The position numbers and the translations under genes were made by a program. A DNA stretch of 64,000 bases from Azospirillum lipoferum. Its GTDB lineage: Bacteria > Pseudomonadota > Alphaproteobacteria > Azospirillales > Azospirillaceae. Each line of letters begins with the position of its first letter. The first letter of the stretch is position 1. Shown here piece by piece: positions 41,270-50,471 of this stretch. Location: positions 124,001-188,000 of the forward strand of contig NZ_JALJXJ010000013.1 of assembly GCF_024170005.1 (NCBI RefSeq), read 5' to 3'. The notes below the pieces were generated by a model. The model did not search any database, had not been told where the DNA came from, and saw only the letters and a list, made by a program, of their open reading frames with translations.

Positions 41270-43315
41270 TCAGAAAGCGAAGAACAGGATGATGCCGGCG
41301 ACCAGCACGGTCGACAGCAGGCTGGACACGATGGCGGCGACCTGCCGGCCGGACGTCTCGATGATGGAGTTGCGGTCGGCGATGGTGTGGCGGATCTTGT
41401 CCATCTCCGCGTCGGCCTCCCGATAGGCGATCTGCGCCGCCTCGAACTCCAGCCGGTCGCGGCGCAGCGATTCGGGATCGTCGACCACCTTCAGCAGCTC
41501 GGTCAGCCGGCCGTTGTGCGCGGCGGCGTCCGCCATCTTGCGGACCTCCTGCTGCTGCGGCCGGTTGTGGAAGCGGCGGAAGGCGGGGTCGAGCAGAGCC
41601 ACCACCCAGCTGGCCAGATGGGTCAGCCCGTCCACCCCGGTGCGGGCCTGGATGTCCGACAGGATGGTCAGCATGGCGATGATGCGCCGCATCGGCTCCA
41701 CCCCGCTGCCGAGCTGGGTGAACAGCAGCTCGTCCCCGCGCTTGTGGCGGGCGCCGAGGAAGGCGGCGATCTGGCGGTCGATGGGATCCTTGTGCCGCTC
41801 GCCCCCCGCGGCGATCCAGTCCAGCGCCCGCAGCAGCTCGGCCGGGGTGGTCGGCAGCTGCCTGGCGACCAGGCCACTCATGCAGGGCATGGTCGGGTTC
41901 ATCTCGTACAGCACGCGTTCCACCCCCAGCCCGTGGCTGGAGCGATCGAGGAAGCCGCGCAGCTGGTCGAAAGTCTGCACCAGGGGCACGAATTCCGGTT
42001 TGAAGTCGGACTGGACGTTGACCCAGAACATCGGCAACTGGTTGGCGAGCACCTCCGCCACGGCCTGGGGGGATTCGCCGCGCATGAAGGCATCGGCCAG
42101 CATGGTGGCGATGCCGTCCGGCATCATCGCCCGGCCGCGGTAGCGGATGGGTGCGGCGGGGTCGAGGGCAATGCAGACGCGCGCCACCAGCCGGTCGCCC
42201 TGGCTGCCGCCCTTGCCGCTGGAGGCGGTCTGGATGGCGTTGCTCACCGCCTCCGCCCGCACCTCGTCGCCCATCGACCGGCGCAGCCACTTGTCCAGCT
42301 CTCCGCTTTCGATGACGGAGGCGGCGGCGGGGGCGTGGCGGGCGAAGGCGCGGGCCAGCGTGCGGCAATGCCAGTATTCCGAGCCCTGGAATTCCAGCGG
42401 ACGGGCGGCGCGGCGGGAAATCTGCGGCTGCTTCGGGCTGAGCCGGCGGCCGGCCACCCACAAATCGAGGTCATTCAGCGTCCAGCGCTGCTTCGGGTCG
42501 TCGACCAGCAGGCCGCGCACCACCTCGTTGATCGCCAGCGGCAACCGGTGCTGCTGGACCAGCGCCGGGTAGGACCCGCGCTCCATCTTCGCTTGCAGCA
42601 CCGCCTCGTCGTCGAGGCCGGCCAGTGGGTTGCGGCCCAGCGCCAGGATCAGCAGGGTGACGCCCAGCGAATAGAGGTCGTCGGCCATGGTGCCGGTCCC
42701 GCGCCCGGCCGGGCTGGCCATGCCGCGTTCGATCGTCTCCAGCAGGACCGGCTGGCCATAGCCGGGCTGCGTCGACACGCAGTCGCCCAGCATCAGCCCG
42801 CCACCCGCGAGATCGCGGTAGAACAGGTTGGTCGGGCGGATCGCGCCATGGACGACGCCGCGGCTCGACAGTTCCTTCAGCGCCGAGACCAGCGGATGGA
42901 CGATCTGCCGGGTCAGCTGGTCTTCCGGCATCGGGTCCAGCGTGTCGGTCAGCGATCCCATCAGCCGCTTGCCGCCCGGCCGTTCGAACACAAGGCAGAA
43001 GCGCCGCCCGCGGTCCTGCGGCCAGTCCACCAGCCCCCAGTCGAGCAGCCGCATGTGGCTGGCGTTGTCGAGGCTGCCGACGGTGGAGCAGATATCCATC
43101 CGCGGCAGGACCGCGGCGTGGCAGATGATGGCGAAGGGCTCGATCCGCTTCTCGCGCAGCGCCTTGGCGGTGAAGGCGTTGCCGCCGACGGCGTTCAGCA
43201 GCGGGATCGGCGCGCCCGGCTGGATCTCGTAGCGTTCGGCGAGCTTGACCGGTTCGGCGTTCGCCATCGCCGCCGTGGCGGCTCCCATCGTACCTGTCTG
43301 GGCGTCGGATGGCAT
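41270..43315 (-). CDS. predicted membrane-anchored pseudokinase
   Basis: A 681-residue protein with a kinase-like N-terminal half and a C-terminal transmembrane anchor (AIVSSLLSTVLVAGIILFF). The catalytic loop, normally HRDLKPxN, reads VHGAIRPTN (catalytic Asp replaced by Ala). The DFG position reads GDCVS, and the VAIK lysine is absent (FAIICHAAV). The structural DDLYSLGVTLLILALGRNP is retained, so the fold is kept while phosphotransfer should be lost. The middle and C-terminal parts (about residues 300-650) are helical and unrecognised, with a coiled stretch before the anchor. It probably works as a scaffold with the small membrane protein. Confidence 0.82.
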   Translation of the reverse strand: MPSDAQTGTMGAATAAMANAEPVKLAERYEIQPGAPIPLLNAVGGNAFTAKALREKRIEPFAIICHAAVLPRMDICSTVGSLDNASHMRLLDWGLVDWPQDRGRRFCLVFERPGGKRLMGSLTDTLDPMPEDQLTRQIVHPLVSALKELSSRGVVHGAIRPTNLFYRDLAGGGLMLGDCVSTQPGYGQPVLLETIERGMASPAGRGTGTMADDLYSLGVTLLILALGRNPLAGLDDEAVLQAKMERGSYPALVQQHRLPLAINEVVRGLLVDDPKQRWTLNDLDLWVAGRRLSPKQPQISRRAARPLEFQGSEYWHCRTLARAFARHAPAAASVIESGELDKWLRRSMGDEVRAEAVSNAIQTASSGKGGSQGDRLVARVCIALDPAAPIRYRGRAMMPDGIATMLADAFMRGESPQAVAEVLANQLPMFWVNVQSDFKPEFVPLVQTFDQLRGFLDRSSHGLGVERVLYEMNPTMPCMSGLVARQLPTTPAELLRALDWIAAGGERHKDPIDRQIAAFLGARHKRGDELLFTQLGSGVEPMRRIIAMLTILSDIQARTGVDGLTHLASWVVALLDPAFRRFHNRPQQQEVRKMADAAAHNGRLTELLKVVDDPESLRRDRLEFEAAQIAYREADAEMDKIRHTIADRNSIIETSGRQVAAIVSSLLSTVLVAGIILFFAF

Positions 43316-43427
43316 GAACGGCGGATCCCCGGGGCGTGCGAATGTGCGCAGGCGTTAGCTGGCGTGAAAAGGGCAAACAAACCCTTAACGTGAGCGTGCG
43401 CAACACTATCGGATTGGACCGAAAAGG

Positions 43428-43457
43428 AAAACCCCCGCCGGGACGGGCGGGGGTTTT
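43428..43457 (-). terminator. terminator of the phaC gene
   Basis: AAAACCCCCGCC (43428-43439) and GGCGGGGGTTTT (43446-43457) form a perfect 12-bp stem with a 6-base loop. It lies 40 bases after the phaC stop and ends in a T-run on the minus strand. Confidence 0.85.
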
Positions 43458-43496
43458 CCGTGCAGATAAGCGCAAAGAAAGCGCCTCCGCTCGGCC

Positions 43497-45332
43497 TTAC
43501 TCGTTCTTGACCTTGACGTAGGAACCCGGCGCGTCTTCCAGGGCGGGTAGGGCGCCGTCGCCGGGCTGGCGGGCGGGAACCTTGCCATTGGCGTACTGGC
43601 CGACCCACTTGTTCCATTCCGGCCACCAGGAGCCGGGGGTCTGGGTCGCCTTCTCCAGCCACTCGTCGGAGGTCTTGGCCAGCTTGTCGCTGGTCCAGTA
43701 GCAGTATTTGTTGGCCGCCGGCGGGTTGACGACGCCGGCGATGTGGCCGGACGCACCCAGCACGAACTTGACCGGGCCGCTGAACAGCTGGGCGCCGGCA
43801 TAGGTGCTCTTCCACGGGGCGATGTGGTCCTCGCGGGCCGACAGGAACAGCGTTGGCACCTTGACCTTGGTCAGGTCGATCGGAACGCCTTTCAGCGTCA
43901 CGGCACCCGGCTGCGCCAGCATGTTCTTCTGGTACATGTTGCGCAGATAGAAGCTGTGCATCGCCGCCGGCATGCGGGTGCTGTCGCTGTTCCAGTACAG
44001 CAGGTCGAAGGGGAAGGGGTCCTTGCCCAGCAGGTAGTTGTTGACGACGAACGACCAGATCAGGTCGTTGGCGCGCAGCATGTTGAAGGTGGTCGCCATC
44101 TTGGCGCCGTCGAGATAGCCCTGTTCGGCCATCTGCCCTTCGATGAAGGTCAGCTGCTCCTCGTCGATGAAGATCGACAGCTCGCCGGCCTCGGCGAAGT
44201 CCAGCATGGTGGTGAAGAAGGTGGCCGACTTGATGCGGTCGTCCTTCTTGACCGCCATGTAGGCCAGCGTCGAGGCCAGCAGCGTGCCGCCCAGGCAATA
44301 GCCGATGGCGTTGACGTCGCGCTCGCCGGTCGCCTTCTCGATGGCGTCCAGCGCCGCCAGCGGACCTTCGACCATGTAGTCTTCGAAGCCCTTGGCCGCC
44401 AACGTCTCGTCCGGGTTGACCCAGGACAGGACGAAGACGGTGTGGCCCTGGTCGACCGCCCACTTGATGAAGCTGTTCTTCTCGCGCAGGTCGAGGATGT
44501 AGAACTTGTTGATCCAGGGCGGCACGATCATCAGCGGACGCTTGTTCACGTCCGGCGTGGTCGGCGTGTACTGGATCAGCTGCATCAGGCTGGTCTGGAA
44601 GACGACCTTGCCCGGCGTGACCGCGATGTTCTTGCCGAGCTGGAAGGCGTCATAGTCGGTCATGGAGATGCGCAGCTCGCCCTTGCCGCGCTCCAGATCC
44701 GTCAGCAGATGCTCCAGACCCTTGACCAGATTCTCGCCGCCGCTCTCGATGGTCGCGCGCAGCACCTCCGGGTTCGTCATGACGAAGTTGGAGGGCGCCA
44801 TCGCATCGACGAACTGGCGGGTATAGAAATCGACCTTCTTGGCGGTGTGGTCGTCCAGCCCCTCGACCTGATTGACGGTCGACTGCATCCATCGGGCGCT
44901 CAGCAGGTAGGACTGCTTGATGAAGTCGAACAGCGTGTTCTCGTCCCAGGCGGCGTCCTTGAAGCGGCGGTCGTCCTTGGCCGGGGCGATGACCGGCTGG
45001 GTCTCCTGCCCGAAGAATCGCTGGGTGGTGCGCTGCCACAGGGTCAGGTAGTCCTGCCACAGCGACATCTGCGCCTGCATCAGCTTGGCCGGATCGGCCA
45101 TCATGCGGGTGGTCATTTCAAGGAAGGCATGACCGACGCCCATCGGATCCGGGCTCTTCGGGCCGGCGCCGTCGGCGGCCTGCCGCGCCAGGAACTCGGA
45201 GACCAGCCGCTGGCTCTGTTCGGCGATGCGGGTCATCGCCCGCGACATCTCGACCGGATCGGGAAGCTTGACGTCGGGCACCTGGGGGGAAGCCGGGTTG
45301 GAAGCCTGAGGGGGGGCCTTGGTCTCGGCCAT
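43497..45332 (-). CDS. phaC: class I poly(3-hydroxyalkanoate) synthase
   Basis: A 611-residue PHA synthase polymerising hydroxyacyl-CoA into storage granules. The lipase-like box is GYCLGGT with the nucleophilic Cys346; FLSAREDHIAPW carries the catalytic Asp and GASGHIAGVVNPP the His. The N-terminal 90 residues form the class I-specific domain, and PLMIVPPWINKFYILDLREKNSF is characteristic. Class I enzymes act on short-chain hydroxyacyl-CoA. The ATG at 45332 follows AAGGA. No phaA/phaB/phasin gene is adjacent, although a thiolase is encoded in the leucine operon. Confidence 0.95.
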   Translation of the reverse strand: MAETKAPPQASNPASPQVPDVKLPDPVEMSRAMTRIAEQSQRLVSEFLARQAADGAGPKSPDPMGVGHAFLEMTTRMMADPAKLMQAQMSLWQDYLTLWQRTTQRFFGQETQPVIAPAKDDRRFKDAAWDENTLFDFIKQSYLLSARWMQSTVNQVEGLDDHTAKKVDFYTRQFVDAMAPSNFVMTNPEVLRATIESGGENLVKGLEHLLTDLERGKGELRISMTDYDAFQLGKNIAVTPGKVVFQTSLMQLIQYTPTTPDVNKRPLMIVPPWINKFYILDLREKNSFIKWAVDQGHTVFVLSWVNPDETLAAKGFEDYMVEGPLAALDAIEKATGERDVNAIGYCLGGTLLASTLAYMAVKKDDRIKSATFFTTMLDFAEAGELSIFIDEEQLTFIEGQMAEQGYLDGAKMATTFNMLRANDLIWSFVVNNYLLGKDPFPFDLLYWNSDSTRMPAAMHSFYLRNMYQKNMLAQPGAVTLKGVPIDLTKVKVPTLFLSAREDHIAPWKSTYAGAQLFSGPVKFVLGASGHIAGVVNPPAANKYCYWTSDKLAKTSDEWLEKATQTPGSWWPEWNKWVGQYANGKVPARQPGDGALPALEDAPGSYVKVKNE

Positions 45333-45652
45333 GAGCACGGTCCTTCTTCTTTGGGCGGGTGTCGCGTCGTCTCGGTCTCGGAGGCCTGCGTCACCTTGGG
45401 TCCGCCGGATCGGGCTTGCGCCAGATTGGGCTTTGGGCCTTGCGGACGGGCGGCTATACAGGCTTGCGGGGATGGTCTTCAGGGGCGATGTCTCGGGACG
45501 TTCTGCACCATGTCGCTGTGGGTGGCGTGCGGCGGTCAGGCCTTCTGGTGCGGTGCGGGAGAAATCCGGGACCTCTCATACACCGCAGATGTGAACATTT
45601 CATTTCGCCGATCGTCGCACAAGTGTGGCGTATCGGCCAGACACGGGGAAGG
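45333..45652. other. 320-base divergent region between phaC and a lipoprotein gene
   Basis: It should contain promoters for both neighbours. I see no strong dyad and no convincing additional gene; short reading frames here are extensions of flanking frames without ribosome binding sites. Confidence 0.5.
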
Positions 45653-46060
45653 ATGATGGTGACGGGCAGTCAGGGGAACGGTCGGGGCATCGCAGCGGCC
45701 GGGCGGGCGTTCGGCGCGCTTGCCGTAGCGTTGCCAATGGTTTTCGGGCTGTCGGCCTGCAGCGACCGGATGCTCGACACCGGCCCGCTGGGTGCCATTA
45801 CCGGCGAGCCTTCGCCGGTCAGCGACAATTCGTCGCCGGTTCGTGGTATGAGCGGAACCAATGACGAGTACCCGAATCTCGGCACCGTCCCGCAACGTCC
45901 GACCGATCTGACCACCGAGGCGCAGCGCCAGCAGGCGATGGACCGTCTGGCCCAGGACCGTGCGGCATCCCGCCGCACGCGCGAGCAGACGGAGGCGATC
46001 CAGGTGCCGGAGCCGCTGCCGATTCCGCCGAAGCCGGATCTGCGTCCGGGCAAGAGTTGA
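45653..46060 (+). CDS. small predicted lipoprotein
   Basis: A 135-residue protein. A signal region (AFGALAVALPMVFGLSAC) ends in a lipobox (LSAC), followed by SDRMLDTGPLG. The mature part has a motif EYPNLGTVPQRPTDLTT resembling segments in alphaproteobacterial envelope lipoproteins, and a charged helical region (QQAMDRLAQDRAASRR) with a proline-rich end. GGGGAAGG precedes the ATG; the second ATG (45656) is equally possible. It is divergent from phaC. Function unknown; a cell-envelope role is inferred. Confidence 0.72.
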   Translation: MMVTGSQGNGRGIAAAGRAFGALAVALPMVFGLSACSDRMLDTGPLGAITGEPSPVSDNSSPVRGMSGTNDEYPNLGTVPQRPTDLTTEAQRQQAMDRLAQDRAASRRTREQTEAIQVPEPLPIPPKPDLRPGKS

Positions 46061-46076
46061 GAGTTTCGGACAAGGA

Positions 46077-46108
46077 AAAAGCCCCCGACCGGTTGGTCGG
46101 GGGCTTTT
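46077..46108. terminator. bidirectional terminator
   Basis: AAAAGCCCCCGACC (46077-46090) and GGTCGGGGGCTTTT (46095-46108) form a perfect 14-bp stem with loop GGTT and T-runs on both strands. It serves the lipoprotein gene and the convergent type I secretion genes. Confidence 0.9.
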
Positions 46109-46154
46109 CTCTAAGAGGAAAGACAGGTTGGGGACTGATTCACCCCCCACTCGG

Positions 46155-47570
46155 TCACTCCTGGATGAACGCCTTCACATAGGACTGGCGCAGCGGCTGG
46201 ATCAGGTAGTCCAGCGGGGTGCGGGCGGACAGCACGATGCGGGCCTCCACCGGCATGCCGGCCTTGATCTTCAGATTGCGGACCTCGTGGCTGTCGGCGT
46301 CCTTCAGCCGGATCCGGGCCAGATAATATTCCTGACGGGTCGCATTGTCGGTCAGGCGGTCGGCCGACACGTAGGACACGGTGCCGTCGATGGTGCCGAC
46401 GACGCGGCTGTCATAGGCGGTCAGCTGCACCTTCACCGGCAGGTCGACGGCCATCGACTTGATGTCCTTCGGCTGGATGCGGACCTCGGCCAGCAGGGCC
46501 TTGTCGTCGGGAACGACGTCCAGCACCGGCTCGTTGGCGGTGATGGTGCCGCCGACGGCCGGGTGGCCGTACATCACCACGTTGCCGGCGTCCGGCGCCT
46601 TGATGGTGCGGTTGTCCAGGCGGTTCTTGGCGTCGCGGATCTGCTCGGCCAGCTTCTGGGCGTCGCCACGGGCCTTGTCCAGCTCGACCAGCACCTTTTC
46701 GCGGAAGTCGCTGCGGCGGCGGACCAGATCGCCCTGGGCGTCGACCGCCTGCTGGCGCGACTGCGACATGCGGGCTTCCAGCTCATGGTCCTGGGCGTGG
46801 AGCTGCGCGTTCTCCTTCTGCGCCGCCACCAGCTTGGTGCGGGTGGAGTTGCCGCGGTCCAGCAGGCCCTGGGTGATCTGGATGTCCTCATCCGACAGCT
46901 TGATCTCGCGGGCCAGGAAGGCGCGCTGCTTCTCCAGGCTGTGCACCTCGTCGCCCAGCGTGGCGATGCGGTCCTGGGTCAGCTTGGCCTCGGTGTCGAG
47001 CTGGTTGCGGCGGACCTGGAACAGCTTCTCCTGGTTCACCATGGCGTTCTCGACTGCCGGCTCCTTGGCGCGGCGGGCGGCGAGGGCGTCCGGCCATTCG
47101 ATGGCGGGCTTCTCGAACAGTTCGGCCGACAGGCGCGCTTCAGAGGCCAGCGTGTCGAACAGGGCGGCGTTCAGCATCTCCAGCCGGGTCTGCGCCTCGG
47201 TGCTGTCCAGCCGCATCAGGACCTGGCCAGCCTCGACCCGGTCGCCCTCATTGACCAGGATGGCGCTGATCACGCCGCCCTCGGTATTCTTCACCACCTT
47301 GCGGCCGGTCTCCGGTGCCAGCGAGCCCGAGGCGCTGATCGCGCTGTGCAGGGGGGCCACCGCCGCCCAGCCGGTCATGCCGCCGAAGCCGACCGCCAGG
47401 ACCAGGAAGCCGCCCAGCAGCAGGCCGCGGGCATTGGTTTCCGGCATCGCCGCCCGCAGCGCGTGGATCGAGGTGATGGTCGCGGTCTTGCGTGACGGCT
47501 TGCCGGAGGGGGTTTCGGAACCGTTGTCGCTGGACAGCGGGGCGGGGAAGGTCGTGGTCATCGTGGTCAT
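46155..47570 (-). CDS. type I secretion membrane fusion protein (HlyD family)
   Basis: A 471-residue adaptor. It has a short cytoplasmic N-terminus, one transmembrane helix (LLLGGFLVLAVGFGGMTGW), a lipoyl-like region (residues about 80-120), a long coiled coil (about 150-310) and a beta-barrel portion with the HlyD/PrtE-type ending near MPVEARIVLSARTPLDYLI. It bridges the inner-membrane ABC exporter to an outer-membrane TolC channel. AGGAAG precedes the ATG, 67 bases after the ABC gene. TolC and a substrate protein are absent from the window. Confidence 0.92.
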   Translation of the reverse strand: MTTMTTTFPAPLSSDNGSETPSGKPSRKTATITSIHALRAAMPETNARGLLLGGFLVLAVGFGGMTGWAAVAPLHSAISASGSLAPETGRKVVKNTEGGVISAILVNEGDRVEAGQVLMRLDSTEAQTRLEMLNAALFDTLASEARLSAELFEKPAIEWPDALAARRAKEPAVENAMVNQEKLFQVRRNQLDTEAKLTQDRIATLGDEVHSLEKQRAFLAREIKLSDEDIQITQGLLDRGNSTRTKLVAAQKENAQLHAQDHELEARMSQSRQQAVDAQGDLVRRRSDFREKVLVELDKARGDAQKLAEQIRDAKNRLDNRTIKAPDAGNVVMYGHPAVGGTITANEPVLDVVPDDKALLAEVRIQPKDIKSMAVDLPVKVQLTAYDSRVVGTIDGTVSYVSADRLTDNATRQEYYLARIRLKDADSHEVRNLKIKAGMPVEARIVLSARTPLDYLIQPLRQSYVKAFIQE

Positions 47571-47637
47571 GGGGCTTCCTTGGCTCTGTCGGGTCGGGCG
47601 TCAGCCGGATGGTCGGTCTCGGGGGCGGTGCCGGCGG

Positions 47638-49407
47638 TCAGCCGGCGGCCCCTGCCGTGGCGGTCGACGGACCCTGAGGGCCGAGATTGCGGAGGCGGGC
47701 GAGGTTGACGGCGCCGGGCTGGGCCTGCTGCTGCTCCGGACGCGGCAGCTCCATCGCCATGCCGTTCTTCAGGACATAGGTGTGGTCGGACATGTCGACG
47801 AAGACCGGAGCGTGGGTCATGACGATGGTGGTCGCCCCGCGCTCCTTGCAGGCTGCGACGAAGGCGCGGACCGCCTTGATGCCCAGCTCGTCCAGGCCGG
47901 CGGTCGGCTCGTCCAGTACCAGCAGCGGCGGCTGGCCGAAGGCGGCGCGGGCAAGGCCGATCAGACGGGCGCTGGCGCCGGTGATCGGAGACAGCGGGTC
48001 GTTGACCTCGGTCTCGTAGCCCATCGGCAGGCTTTCGATCCACTCATGGATGCCGACGGAGCGGGCAGCCTCCTCCACCTCTTCACGGGTGGCGGTGGTG
48101 AAGCGGGCGATATTGTCGGCGATGCTGCCGGGCAGGAGGTCGACCTGCTGCGGCAGGTAGCCGATGCCCTGTTCGGGGCTGTCGGGGGTCAGGGTGGCGA
48201 CGGACAGGCCGCCCAGGCGCACCGTACCGGCGGACGGCAGGGCGACACCGGCCAGCAGGCGGGCCAGAACCGACTTGCCCGAGCGGTTGGGGCCGGCGAT
48301 GCAGACGGTCTCGCCCGGCTCGACCGACAGGGTGACGCTGCGCAGGATCGGCTTCTGGTCGCGGGGGGAGACGAACAGCAGGTTCTCGACGGTCAGGCGC
48401 TCGCTCTCGACGGGCACGGAGGGACGCTCCGGCTCACGCGACAGGCGCTTCAGCAGCGGCAGCAGGCGGCGGACGGCCTGGGCGGAGCGGACCAGCCCGC
48501 CCCAGGCGCCGGCGGTCTGCTCGATCGGGGCGAGGCCGCGGCCGACCAGCATCGAGGTGGCGATCATGCCGCCGAAGGACAGGTGCTGCTCGATCACCAG
48601 CCAGGCGCCGATGCCCGTCACGGCGATCTGCAGGACCATGCGGACCCACTTGGTGGCGGCGCCGATGGCGGCGCTGCGCTCATAGCCCTGACCCTGCATG
48701 GCGCTGGCGGTCAGGAAGTCGCGGTTGACGGCGTCGAGCGAGGCGTTGCCCATGCGCAGGCCGCGCACGGTGTCGGAGCGCGACGCCAGCGCCTCGAACA
48801 GTTTCTGGGCGCGGCCGGCCGGCAGCTTGCTCTCGTCGTTGATGTCCTTTACGGCCACATAGCCGATCCAGCCCATCACCGCCATGATCAGCATCGACAC
48901 CACCAGCACCAGCGCCAGCATCGGGTGGATGACGTAGATGCCGATGACGTAGAGCGGAGCCCAGGGCAGATCCATCAGCGCCGGCAGCGAGGGGCGCGAG
49001 AAAGCGCCCTTCAGCTCGATCAGGTCGGCGAGCGGACCGGTGTCCGGACGGCCGCGGCCGGCGGCATCGAGGGCGTCGGCGGTCAGCCGGCGGCGCCACC
49101 GCACCTCCAGCGCGTTGCCGGCACGGGCCAGCAGGCGCGAGCGCACCATCTCCAGAAGGCCACTCAGCGTCAGTGCAATGACGACGATGAGGGTCAGCAT
49201 GATCAAGGTGTCGTAGTTGCCCGACGGGATGGCGCGGCTGAACACCTGAAGCGAATAAAGCGGCATGGCCAGCATCAGCGCGTTGATGGTGGCGCTGAAG
49301 ATAAATGTACTAACAAGTATCCTGGTAAAATAACCGCGATTGAAAGACGCTTCCGGCTTATCATTGCCGGGCTGTCGCAAAGAGTTGGACTTGGTCGAAA
49401 TAGGCAT
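47638..49407 (-). CDS. type I secretion ABC exporter (PrtD-like permease/ATPase)
   Basis: A 589-residue exporter. The N-terminal half has about six transmembrane segments (residues 30-300). The C-terminal ATPase has Walker A GPNRSGKS, Q-loop in GYLPQQVDLLPGS, Walker B LLVLDEPTAGLDE and the H-loop MTHAPVFV. The usual LSGGQ signature is replaced by SPITGASARLIGLARA, a notable divergence. GGAGGG precedes the ATG at 49407. With the HlyD-like protein downstream it should export a protein with a C-terminal signal. The signature change could reduce ATPase rate or mark a specialised subgroup. Confidence 0.9.
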   Translation of the reverse strand: MPISTKSNSLRQPGNDKPEASFNRGYFTRILVSTFIFSATINALMLAMPLYSLQVFSRAIPSGNYDTLIMLTLIVVIALTLSGLLEMVRSRLLARAGNALEVRWRRRLTADALDAAGRGRPDTGPLADLIELKGAFSRPSLPALMDLPWAPLYVIGIYVIHPMLALVLVVSMLIMAVMGWIGYVAVKDINDESKLPAGRAQKLFEALASRSDTVRGLRMGNASLDAVNRDFLTASAMQGQGYERSAAIGAATKWVRMVLQIAVTGIGAWLVIEQHLSFGGMIATSMLVGRGLAPIEQTAGAWGGLVRSAQAVRRLLPLLKRLSREPERPSVPVESERLTVENLLFVSPRDQKPILRSVTLSVEPGETVCIAGPNRSGKSVLARLLAGVALPSAGTVRLGGLSVATLTPDSPEQGIGYLPQQVDLLPGSIADNIARFTTATREEVEEAARSVGIHEWIESLPMGYETEVNDPLSPITGASARLIGLARAAFGQPPLLVLDEPTAGLDELGIKAVRAFVAACKERGATTIVMTHAPVFVDMSDHTYVLKNGMAMELPRPEQQQAQPGAVNLARLRNLGPQGPSTATAGAAG

Positions 49408-49703
49408 GAACAGCCCTCCAATTGTCACCGGTCGGCGCAGTGCCCACTGGATGCAGGCGAGATCAGAGAACGCGATCCTGGTAAATGGGACATTAACATT
49501 CAGGGACGTCACAGGATTGCCACCGGATGCCACCACTTTTGCGCAGAACTACCTCAGTATTGTTTGCTCTTTATGGGCGGCTCTGCATCCTTTGCCGCCA
49601 GGAGGGGCATGACCTATGGCCGGTTGGAGGGGCTGGGCATTACCGCTATCGTTTCCCGGCGGCGATTCCGCCGGTCCATACCCAACGAAAGCCGGAGATG
49701 ACG

Positions 49704-50231
49704 ATGGAAGGGCGCAAGGTCCCCTCGGTGGTGTTCAAGACCCGCGTGCGCGACGAAAGCGTCGGCGGACCCAACCCGTTCCGTTGGCAGGATGTGCGGA
49801 GCGACGAGCTGTTCCAGGGCAAGCGGGTGGTGGTGTTTTCCCTGCCCGGCGCCTTCACGCCGACCTGCTCCAACGAACAATGCCCGGCCTTCGAGCGGCT
49901 CTATGACGACTTCAAGGATTTGGGAATCGACGAGGTCTATTGCCTCAGCGTCAACGACGCCTTCGTCATGTATCAGTGGGGCAAGAGCCTGAACCTGAAG
50001 AAGGTGAAGCTGATCCCCGACGGATCGGGCCATTTCACCCGCCGCATGGGCATGCTGATCGACAAGGACCATGTCGGCTTTGGTCACCGGTCCTGGCGCT
50101 ATGCCATGGTCGTGAAGGACGGCGTCATCGAGAAGTTCTTCGAGGAGCCGGGCATTAACGACGAGGGCGAGAACGGCGACCCCTATGGCGAATCTTCGCC
50201 GGAGAACGTGCTGGCTTATCTGCGGAGCTGA
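49704..50231 (+). CDS. peroxiredoxin of the Prx5 type
   Basis: A 175-residue thiol peroxidase. The peroxidatic cysteine is in PGAFTPTCSNEQCPAFERLYD, the Prx5 pattern, and a second cysteine sits only four residues later. KLIPDGSGHFTRRMGM is also characteristic. It reduces hydroperoxides with a thiol partner such as glutathione/glutaredoxin or thioredoxin. ATG 49704 is favoured by GGAG six bases upstream; ATG 49698 is possible. It is monocistronic. Confidence 0.92.
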   Translation: MEGRKVPSVVFKTRVRDESVGGPNPFRWQDVRSDELFQGKRVVVFSLPGAFTPTCSNEQCPAFERLYDDFKDLGIDEVYCLSVNDAFVMYQWGKSLNLKKVKLIPDGSGHFTRRMGMLIDKDHVGFGHRSWRYAMVVKDGVIEKFFEEPGINDEGENGDPYGESSPENVLAYLRS

Positions 50232-50279
50232 GCGGCCCGATTCGGCGCCCGACCGGCGCCGGGCAGCGGGATGACGGCG

Positions 50280-50314
50280 AAAGGCTGGCGGGGCGTGGGC
50301 TCCGCCGGCCTTTT
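50280..50314 (+). terminator. terminator downstream of the peroxiredoxin gene
   Basis: AAAGGCTGGCGG pairs with CCGCCGGCCTTT (one T-G wobble) around a loop, followed by TTTT. It lies about 50 bases after the peroxiredoxin stop. Confidence 0.65.
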
Positions 50315-50471
50315 CCATGGCCGCATTGCGCCGCGGGAGGGGCTGCAAACCGGATGCGGTTGCATCGCCTCGTGCATGGGCGTGTATCAGAAATATCTTA
50401 AGGCTTTTTGTTAGACATTCCCTGTTGCCTTGCTACCTTCTGCACAGGCTTGGGTGGATGAGGTTCAGCAG

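Noticed and set aside
40740..42461. A 573-codon reading that joins the small membrane protein to an upstream extension
   Set aside because: The extension lies antiparallel in another frame of the pseudokinase and is compositionally abnormal; the real start is the ATG at 41231 before ARKKKKKGG.
41264..43393. A 709-codon plus-strand frame opposite the pseudokinase
   Set aside because: It is antisense to a protein with clear kinase-fold motifs; its own product is low-complexity.
46459..49701. A 1080-codon open frame on the plus strand
   Set aside because: It runs opposite to the type I secretion genes and has no recognisable protein sequence.
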